Shown: in pieces, positions 22,275 through 27,946 of the stretch
How the letters are laid out: each line of letters opens with the position of its first letter
How positions within the stretch are numbered: the first letter of the stretch is position 1
Assembly: GCA_903856995.1 (NCBI GenBank)
Contig: CAIODK010000134.1
Span: 1 to 27,946, forward strand
Length of the DNA stretch: 27,946 nt
Source of the DNA: an uncultured Burkholderiales bacterium
Lineage (GTDB): Bacteria; Pseudomonadota; Gammaproteobacteria; Burkholderiales; Burkholderiaceae_C
Reading direction: 5' to 3'
The notes under the pieces: generated by a model
What the model saw: the letters and a program-made list of their open reading frames with translations, nothing else
What the model was told of the DNA's origin: nothing
The model's database searches: none
Made by a program: the position numbers and the translations under genes

Positions 22275-22332
22275 TTGAAGGGATTCCTGCACCCTGAGGT
22301 GACGAAGAATCCGAGGAGACAATCGTTACAGA

Positions 22333-22875
22333 TTAACGCTTCTTAGAAACGCTTTTAGTTGCTTTCACTGCAGTTTCAGTTGCAGTTTGGATGTGTGACT
22401 CAGCCATGTCAGCAGCTTGCTTGACAGCTTTTTGCACAGATTCCACAGCAGTCGTGCTAGCAGTCACAGCTTGCTTGAAGAAAGCAACAGCTTGCTCAGA
22501 GCCAGCAGGTGCGTTTTTCAAAGCTGTTTCGATATAAGCTTGAGCAGCTTGTTGGCCTTCAGCGGCTTTGCCTTCGAGACCTTTGGTCAAGTCAGCGCCA
22601 GTGCCTGAAGCGATGTCATAGATGTGACGGCTGTAAGCAGCAGACTTTTCAGCCAAAGGTTGCAAGAAGCTGGTTTGCAAAGCGATCAGCTCTTGTGCGT
22701 CCTTCACACCCATCACCGCTTTGGCGTGAGCAGCAGACTCAGCCAAGGCAGCGCGGCCGGCAGTCAGGTTCAATTCAACCATTTTTTCCACGCCAGAGAA
22801 GGCTTTGTTTGACAGACCAAACAGGTTGTCCAAGTTGGCTTTGTTTGTGGCGGCGATTTGTTCAACGTTCATCAT
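22333..22875 (-). CDS. Phasin family protein (polyhydroxyalkanoate granule-associated)
   Basis: 180-residue, helical, Ala-rich protein with the phasin core 'NLDNLFGLSNKAFSGVEKMVELNL' (about residues 14-37) and 'AALAESAAHAKAVMGVKDAQELIALQ'. It ends in a Lys/Ser tail. Phasins coat polyhydroxyalkanoate granules and limit their size. The start is the first of two adjacent ATGs (22875), because GGAG (22886-22883) is then seven bases away. The long Ala-rich helix could form coiled coils. A strong terminator follows and a candidate PhaR-type box precedes it. No polymerase or PhaR gene is present here. Confidence 0.93.
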   Translation of the reverse strand: MMNVEQIAATNKANLDNLFGLSNKAFSGVEKMVELNLTAGRAALAESAAHAKAVMGVKDAQELIALQTSFLQPLAEKSAAYSRHIYDIASGTGADLTKGLEGKAAEGQQAAQAYIETALKNAPAGSEQAVAFFKQAVTASTTAVESVQKAVKQAADMAESHIQTATETAVKATKSVSKKR

Positions 22876-22914
22876 AGAAATACTCCAGAAGTAAAAAAGG
22901 GTTTGTGAAAAATG

Positions 22915-22964
22915 TTGCGGTGCAGCATTGGGTTGAAGTTTAGGGTAATCCCGAAGTTATGCAA
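22915..22964 (-). promoter_or_regulatory. Phasin promoter with a PhaR-like box
   Basis: On the minus strand a -35-like TTGCAT (22964-22959) and a -10-like TAAACT (22942-22937) are 16 bases apart. Just downstream of the expected start of transcription lies CTGC-ACC-GCAA (22925-22915), one base off the symmetric CTGC-N3-GCAG pattern reported for the PHA-responsive repressor PhaR. Assignment is by motif and position only. Confidence 0.4.
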
Positions 22965-23070
22965 GAGGGTTTGGGGCATTCGCATCCTGTTTAGAGGTGA
23001 CTTTCTAAAACCTGTGGTTTCTCGGTCTTGGCGACAATGAGACCTTTCCTTATGCCGCTTGTCAGGCCTT

Positions 23071-24006
23071 ATGCGCGCTTTCTACGCTGATCACTTTGTC
23101 TTGCCCCTGCCGCAAGGACACCGCTTTCCCATGGCCAAGTACCGGCTGCTACGTGATCGACTGGCGGTTGACCTGCCTGAAGTCGAGTTGACGGAGGCTG
23201 AGCCTGCCAGTGATGGCGAGCTGGCTTTGGTTCACGCGCCCAGTTATATCCAGTCGGTGGCGCAGGGCACGTTGACTGAGCCGCAACAAAAAGAAATCGG
23301 ATTTCCTTGGTCGCCTGCGATGGTCGAGCGTTCCCGCCGCTCAGCGGGTGCCACGGTCATGGCTGCGCGTGTGGCGCTGTTTGGGGGTGAGGGCGTGTCC
23401 GCCAACTTGGCCGGTGGCACGCACCATGCCTACGCCGACAAAGGCAGTGGTTTTTGTGTGTTCAACGATGCAGCAGTCGCCACACGATTGATGCAGGCCG
23501 AATGGGGGCGTACCCACAAGCAGCCTTTGAAGGTGGCCGTCGTTGACTTGGATGTGCACCAAGGCAATGGCACGGCCCGCATTTTTGGGCAGGACGCTCA
23601 CGTGTTTACCTTGTCGATGCACGGCGCTCGCAACTTCCCTTTTGTCAAAGAGAGCAGCGATTTGGATGTCGAATTGCCTGACGGATGCAATGACGCAGCT
23701 TATTTAGAGGCGCTGGAGTTGGCGTTGGCCGAGCTCGATGCGCGCTTTACCCCGGGCTTGGTGATTTACTTGGCCGGCGCTGATCCGCACGAGGGCGACC
23801 GCCTAGGCCGACTGAGTTTGAGTTTTGACGGTCTAGAAGCGCGTGATCGCCGCGTATTTGACTGGGCATGGCGTCAGCGCATTCCTTTGGCCTTCGCCAT
23901 GGCGGGGGGCTATGGTCAACAAATGTCTGACACAGTTCAGGTGCAAGTCAACACCTACCGTGTCGCCTATGCGTACTGGCGACACTGGCAAAATCTAGCC
24001 CCATGA
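23071..24006 (+). CDS. Histone deacetylase-like family hydrolase
   Basis: 311 residues from ATG 23071, where the family sequence 'MRAFYADHFVLPLPQGHRFPMAKY' begins. Zinc deacetylase motifs are all present: H118-H119 in 'GTHHAYADKGSGFCVFND', D161 and H163 in 'DLDVHQGNGT', and D238 in 'GADPHEGD'. 'MAGGYG' near the end supplies the late Gly/Tyr loop. Bacterial members deacetylate small molecules such as acetylpolyamines or protein acetyl-lysine; the target here is unknown. It precedes the nitroreductase by about 108 bp and is probably a separate unit. Confidence 0.9.
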   Translation: MRAFYADHFVLPLPQGHRFPMAKYRLLRDRLAVDLPEVELTEAEPASDGELALVHAPSYIQSVAQGTLTEPQQKEIGFPWSPAMVERSRRSAGATVMAARVALFGGEGVSANLAGGTHHAYADKGSGFCVFNDAAVATRLMQAEWGRTHKQPLKVAVVDLDVHQGNGTARIFGQDAHVFTLSMHGARNFPFVKESSDLDVELPDGCNDAAYLEALELALAELDARFTPGLVIYLAGADPHEGDRLGRLSLSFDGLEARDRRVFDWAWRQRIPLAFAMAGGYGQQMSDTVQVQVNTYRVAYAYWRHWQNLAP

Positions 24007-24114
24007 GTTCAATGCTGCACATGGGCGCTTCGTGCATGTATCTGTGAATAAAGTAAATCGTTGGCCAGTGATGGCCTTACCCTTGAATTTGAAAACCGTC
24101 TTGGAAGTACTCTT

Positions 24115-24822
24115 ATGACTCACCCCTCCAATGTCAGCGCAGTCGATCACGCCATCACCTCGCGCATGTCCACTCGCGCGTTCACGCAGCAAACGGTGTC
24201 GCGTGAGTTGATCACGGACATTTTGCAATTGGCCAGTCGTTCGCCCTCTGGCACGAACACCCAGCCCTGGAAGGTGTATGTGCTGCAAGGCGCAACCCGT
24301 GACGGTTTGGTCGAGAAGGTGTGCGCTGCCCACGACGCCATGCGCGCCAACCCTGACTTGGCCAAGCAATACCAAGAACCCTACGACTATTACCCCACGC
24401 AATGGGTCAGCCCCTACATTGACCGTCGCCGTGAAAACGGTTGGAGCCTCTATGGGTTGCTGGGCATCGGCAAAGCCGACAAAGACCGCATGCATGAACA
24501 GCAGCAACGCAACTTCAAATTTTTTGATGCACCTGTGGGTTTGATGTTCACGATTGACCCCATCATGGGTCGAGGCTCTTTGCTGGACTACGGCATGTTC
24601 TTGCAAAACATCATGGTGGCCGCGCGTGCGCGTGGCTTGCACACCTGTCCGCAAGCTGCTTGGAATGCGTTCCACAGCATCATCTTGCCTCACATCGGCG
24701 CCGGAGAGGGGGAGATGTTGGTCTGCGGCATGTCATTGGGCTATGCCGACGAAAGTGACAAGGTCAATACCTTGGTCACACCTCGCGTACCTGTGAATGA
24801 ATTCACCCATTGGGTGGCTTGA
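24115..24822 (+). CDS. Nitroreductase family FMN-dependent oxidoreductase
   Basis: 235 residues from ATG 24115, with GGAAG about eight bases upstream; farther upstream the frame lacks family sequence. The FMN-binding motifs are 'SRMSTRAF' (about residues 16-23), 'SRSPSGTNTQPWKVYVL' (about 41-57) and 'GLHTCPQAAW' near 180. Such enzymes reduce nitroaromatics, quinones or flavins with NAD(P)H. The substrate cannot be told from the sequence. It is 18 bp upstream of pncB; co-transcription is plausible and would join a flavin/NAD(P)H enzyme to NAD salvage. Confidence 0.9.
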   Translation: MTHPSNVSAVDHAITSRMSTRAFTQQTVSRELITDILQLASRSPSGTNTQPWKVYVLQGATRDGLVEKVCAAHDAMRANPDLAKQYQEPYDYYPTQWVSPYIDRRRENGWSLYGLLGIGKADKDRMHEQQQRNFKFFDAPVGLMFTIDPIMGRGSLLDYGMFLQNIMVAARARGLHTCPQAAWNAFHSIILPHIGAGEGEMLVCGMSLGYADESDKVNTLVTPRVPVNEFTHWVA

Positions 24823-24840
24823 GTTTTTAGTTAGCTTGCG

Positions 24841-26025
24841 ATGATCATCACCAGTCTTCTCGACACAGACCTCTATAAATTCACCATGATGCAGGCTGTC
24901 CTGCATCAGTTTCCAAGCGCGCAGGTTTCATACAAATTCAAGTGTCGAAATCCGGGCGTGGCGCTGGCGCCATACGTGCAAGAAATTCGCAATGAAATTC
25001 GTTCGCTCTGCAGTCTGCACTTCCAAGATGCTGAATTGGCTTGGTTGGGCAGTTTGCGTTTCATCAAGAGTGACTTCGTCGATTTTTTGGGCCTGTTTCG
25101 GCTGAATGAAAAGTACATCCAAGTCAATGCGCTCTCGAACGGTGAGATCGACATCAGCATCCAAGGCCCTTGGCTCCACACGATTTTGTTTGAGATCCCT
25201 GTACTGGCCATCGTCAACGAGGTCTACTTTCGCAACACGCAGAAAATGCCAGACTTCGTAGAGGGGCGAAAACGACTGGAGCAAAAGATTGAGGCCTTGC
25301 ATGCAGAACGCTTGAGCGACTTAAAGATTGCCGATTACGGCACACGCCGCCGCTTCTCCAAAGCTTGGCACGAAGAGTTGTTGCGTGTGCTTTCCGCTAA
25401 GTTGGGTACAGGGGGTGACGGTCAATTAGCGGGCACCAGTAACGCCTTGTTTGCGATGAAATTGGGTCTCACCCCCTTGGGCACCATGGCGCACGAATAT
25501 CTGCAAGCATGTCAATCCCTCGGGCCACGTTTGCGTGACAGCCAAGTGTTTGGCTTTGAGACGTGGGCACGCGAATATCGGGGTGACCTAGGCATCGCAT
25601 TGAGTGATGTGTATGGCATTGAGCCCTTCTTACGCGACTTTGATATGTACTTCTGTAAGTTGTTCGATGGTGCGCGACACGACAGTGGCGACCCCTTCAA
25701 TTGGGGCGAGCGCATGATCGCGCACTACCGCAACAACCGCGTTGACCCCATGACCAAGACGCTGATTTTTTCGGATGGTCTGACCATCGAAAAAATCATC
25801 GCGTTGTACCAGCAGTTCCGTGGTCGTTGTCAATTGGCTTTTGGTATTGGGACCAACTTGACCAACGACCTGGGCTACGAGCCCTTGCAAATCGTCATCA
25901 AGATGACGCAGTGCAATGGCCAGCCTGTCGCCAAACTGTCCGACACACCCTCGAAGAATATGTGCCAAGATGAAAAATACTTGGCCTATCTGCGTCAAGT
26001 GTTTGACATTGCCCAACCCACTTGA
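24841..26025 (+). CDS. pncB: Nicotinate phosphoribosyltransferase
   Basis: 394 residues; converts nicotinate and phosphoribosyl pyrophosphate to nicotinate mononucleotide in the Preiss-Handler route of NAD salvage, using ATP. Family landmarks are 'SLLDTDLYKFTMMQAVLHQFP' at the N-terminus, 'YGTRRRFSKAWHEELL' near residue 165, the loop with the phosphorylated His in 'PLGTMAHEYLQACQSLG' near 215, 'DGARHDSGDPFNWGERMIAHY' near 275 and 'FGIGTNLTND' near 335. The length is normal. No strong ribosome binding site precedes ATG 24841. It is 15 bp before the antiporter gene. Confidence 0.95.
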   Translation: MIITSLLDTDLYKFTMMQAVLHQFPSAQVSYKFKCRNPGVALAPYVQEIRNEIRSLCSLHFQDAELAWLGSLRFIKSDFVDFLGLFRLNEKYIQVNALSNGEIDISIQGPWLHTILFEIPVLAIVNEVYFRNTQKMPDFVEGRKRLEQKIEALHAERLSDLKIADYGTRRRFSKAWHEELLRVLSAKLGTGGDGQLAGTSNALFAMKLGLTPLGTMAHEYLQACQSLGPRLRDSQVFGFETWAREYRGDLGIALSDVYGIEPFLRDFDMYFCKLFDGARHDSGDPFNWGERMIAHYRNNRVDPMTKTLIFSDGLTIEKIIALYQQFRGRCQLAFGIGTNLTNDLGYEPLQIVIKMTQCNGQPVAKLSDTPSKNMCQDEKYLAYLRQVFDIAQPT

Positions 26026-26040
26026 CCCCAAAGCGGCTGC

Positions 26041-27369
26041 ATGAACTACCTCAAAATTGCGTTGCTATTTGCGTTGGCTTTTGTCGTGAATTTGCTCGCG
26101 CCAAATTTACTGCAACACATGGCCCATTTAGACAGCACTGAAGCTGCCATCGCTTCGACGCTCTGGTGTTTGGGTTTGTTTTTGTTGTTTGGGTGGGCCT
26201 GCAGCAAAGTGGCTGAAGGCACGATTTTTCCCAGCTTCACCATGCAGTTGTTGGTGGGTATCGTTTTGCACGAGGCGCTGGCACCTTTGACTTCGCAACT
26301 GGTTTTGTCGGTGGTGGTGTGTACGGCCTTGGCCGCCATCATTTTAAAATCAGGCGGCGATGAGATTGATCGCAAAGGTTTTTTAAAAATTGCTTTCCCC
26401 ACTTTGCTGATTGCCACCGTGGGCTACTTGGTCACTTTTTTCATCATGTTCCCCGTGCTGATGTGGCTGGGCTTGGACAGCAAAACTGCGGCGCTGTTGG
26501 CAGCCATCATCGGTTCGACTGATCCGGCCGCGTTGATTCCTACTTTCAAGAATTTGCTATTTAAACCCGCATTCAAACAAATATCTAATTTGGCGGTGGC
26601 CGAAAGCGCATTGAACGATGCGGTAGGTGCCATCTTCACTGGGGCAATTGCCGCGATGGTGTTGGCGGGCATTGAGATTGACAGCGTGGGGCAATTGGCA
26701 GCCGGACTTTTCAGCGCCGACAACTTGCAATTGTTAGCCGCTCAGTTTGGTTTTGGTGTGGTGGCTGGCGTCATTGGCTGGTTGGGTATGTATGCGTTTG
26801 AACGCTACAAATCCAAAAGCAACGCGCAAGGTCAATCCGATGCGCCCTATGACTTTGCCCTGGTTTTGGCGGTGCCCTTGGTCACCTTTGTGTTGGCGCA
26901 GATGATCCATGGCAATGGTTTCTTAGCCGCCTTTATCGCCGGTTTGTTGGCCAACTTCAACCATGGCACGCACTATTTTCACGGGTTGTTGCATAGTCTC
27001 GAAGTCAAGGTTGAGAGCGTGGCCAAGCCAACCATCTTCATGATGGTCGGGCCATTCGTTTCTTTGCAGAATCTTGCCGATACCGCCCTGATGGGGCTGT
27101 TGGTATCGTTGTTTTTTATTCTGCTGGCGCGTCCGTTGGCCGTATTTGTGTCATTGCTACCCACTTCGGTGGACCATCAGGAAAAGCTGTTTTTGTGCGC
27201 CGTGCGCGAAACCGGTGTCATCCCCGTGGTGCTGGCCGTCATCACCGTGGCGCAGTTTCCAGACTTAACGTTGCTCATGCCTTTGACGGCGTGGGTGGTC
27301 ATTTGGACCTTAACCCTGCTCCCCGCGCTCACCCCTTGGTGGGCTAAAAAATTAAACATGCTTGAGTAA
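26041..27369 (+). CDS. Cation:proton antiporter, CPA1/NhaP-type
   Basis: 442-residue inner-membrane protein with about twelve hydrophobic segments. The ion-binding centre has 'GSTDPAALIP' with D161 on one discontinuous helix and 'ESALNDAVGAIF' with N192-D193 on the next. Asn-Asp in place of Asp-Asp marks the electroneutral CPA1 branch. The conserved 'RETGVIPVVLAVIT' near residue 395 also fits. It would exchange Na+ or K+ for H+ to manage pH and salt. It has no cytoplasmic regulatory tail. It lies 15 bp after pncB and 3 bp before the hydroxyacid dehydrogenase, so the three may be one transcript. Confidence 0.9.
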   Translation: MNYLKIALLFALAFVVNLLAPNLLQHMAHLDSTEAAIASTLWCLGLFLLFGWACSKVAEGTIFPSFTMQLLVGIVLHEALAPLTSQLVLSVVVCTALAAIILKSGGDEIDRKGFLKIAFPTLLIATVGYLVTFFIMFPVLMWLGLDSKTAALLAAIIGSTDPAALIPTFKNLLFKPAFKQISNLAVAESALNDAVGAIFTGAIAAMVLAGIEIDSVGQLAAGLFSADNLQLLAAQFGFGVVAGVIGWLGMYAFERYKSKSNAQGQSDAPYDFALVLAVPLVTFVLAQMIHGNGFLAAFIAGLLANFNHGTHYFHGLLHSLEVKVESVAKPTIFMMVGPFVSLQNLADTALMGLLVSLFFILLARPLAVFVSLLPTSVDHQEKLFLCAVRETGVIPVVLAVITVAQFPDLTLLMPLTAWVVIWTLTLLPALTPWWAKKLNMLE

Positions 27370-27372
27370 TTT

Positions 27373-27946
27373 ATGAAACCCAAAATTATCATCGCCCGCC
27401 CTATTTTTGAAGAAACGTTGGCACATTTGCGTGAGCATTTCGACGTTACCGACAACCAAGCCGATGTCCCTTGGACCAAAGCCTCGTGGACGCAGGCATT
27501 GTCCCAACACGTGGGTGCACTCACAACGGGTTCCGACCCTGTCGACGCTGACGTGCTCAAGGCATGCCCCCATTTGAAAGCTGTCGCCAACATGGCCGTG
27601 GGCTACAACAACTTTGACGTGCCTGCCATGACCGCGCACGGCGTGCAAGCCAGCAACACACCTGATGTGTTGACCGAAACCACGGCTGACTTTGGCTTTG
27701 CTTTGTTGATGGCCACTGCGCGCCGCATCACGGAGAGCGAACACTACCTGCGCCGTGGCGAGTGGACGCAATGGCGCTTCGATATGTTTGCAGGTGCTGA
27801 AGTACACGGCAGCACCATTGGTATTTTGGGCATGGGTCGCATTGGCCAAGGCATTGCGCGCCGTGCAGCACACGGTTTTGGTATGAAGGTGATTTATCAC
27901 AACCGTTCACGTTTGGCGCACGAGGCTGAAGTTGAATGCAAAGCCA
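27373..27946 (+). CDS. 2-hydroxyacid dehydrogenase (glyoxylate/hydroxypyruvate reductase-like), 3' end cut off
   Basis: The frame opens at ATG 27373, three bases after the antiporter stop, and runs off the window with 191 codons. It reads 'MKPKIIIARPIFEETL', then 'AVANMAVGYNNFDVPAM', 'TPDVLTETTADFGFALLMATARR' and the nucleotide site 'GILGMGRIGQGIARRA', an order found in GhrB-type D-2-hydroxyacid dehydrogenases. These reduce glyoxylate or hydroxypyruvate with NAD(P)H in the cytoplasm. The catalytic Arg/Glu/His lie in the missing second half, so activity cannot be checked. The exact substrate within the family is uncertain. Confidence 0.9.
   Translation, partial: MKPKIIIARPIFEETLAHLREHFDVTDNQADVPWTKASWTQALSQHVGALTTGSDPVDADVLKACPHLKAVANMAVGYNNFDVPAMTAHGVQASNTPDVLTETTADFGFALLMATARRITESEHYLRRGEWTQWRFDMFAGAEVHGSTIGILGMGRIGQGIARRAAHGFGMKVIYHNRSRLAHEAEVECKA

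Noticed and set aside
1..27946. Search for CRISPR arrays, insertion sequences, attachment sites and phage genes
   Set aside because: No regularly spaced repeats, transposase motifs, terminal inverted repeats or integrase-like proteins were seen.

Overview
The window looks like chromosomal DNA of a betaproteobacterium of the order Burkholderiales, most likely family Comamonadaceae. This is inferred from gene content (dnaG-rpoD with a long Lys/Ala/Pro-rich RpoD head, a phasin, TRAP and branched-chain-amino-acid-type ABC transporters, a protocatechuate 4,5-dioxygenase-type enzyme) and from the frequent AGGAGA-type ribosome binding sites. No insertion sequence, phage gene, CRISPR array, tRNA or rRNA was seen.

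Layout. 1-3861 (+): the end of a Liv-type ABC transporter operon (livH fragment, livM, livG, livF) tightly coupled to a Gfo/Idh/MocA oxidoreductase. 3845-5622 (-): a second Gfo/Idh/MocA oxidoreductase translationally coupled to a TauE/SafE permease, divergent from a TetR regulator (5698-6396, +). 6502-13577 (+): a catabolic operon with a complete TRAP transporter (dctQ, dctM, dctP), a type II 3-dehydroquinase, a shikimate/quinate dehydrogenase-like protein, an HPPD-like VOC protein, a QuiC-like TIM-barrel dehydroshikimate dehydratase and an aldo/keto reductase. 13574-14467 (-): a LysR regulator, divergent from ligA-ligB-like genes (14555-15760, +) for an extradiol ring-cleaving dioxygenase. 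15776-15831: bidirectional terminator region. 15844-21182 (-): rpoD, dnaG and a short-chain dehydrogenase preceded by a perfect 16-bp palindrome. 21311-22228 (+): patatin-like lipoprotein. 22333-22875 (-): phasin. 23071-27946 (+): histone-deacetylase-like hydrolase, nitroreductase, pncB, a CPA1-type cation/proton antiporter and the start of a 2-hydroxyacid dehydrogenase cut by the window edge.

How the genes work together. The central 9 kb read as a self-contained uptake-to-ring-cleavage route for a quinate/shikimate-like hydroxylated cyclohexane carboxylate: TRAP import, dehydrogenation, dehydration by 3-dehydroquinase, aromatisation by a QuiC-type dehydratase, and meta-cleavage of the resulting catechol acid by LigAB. 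Several members depart from the standard enzymes. The dehydrogenase has lost two of its usual substrate-contacting residues, the 3-dehydroquinase has a rewritten N-terminal motif, and the HPPD-like partner has lost two of three iron ligands. It also stands as a separate gene, where in Pseudomonas QuiC1 it is fused behind the dehydratase domain. This is the best candidate for an undescribed system: either a split, heteromeric dehydroshikimate dehydratase or a parallel pathway for a quinate-like compound other than quinate itself. The lower 4,5-cleavage pathway genes are not in the window.
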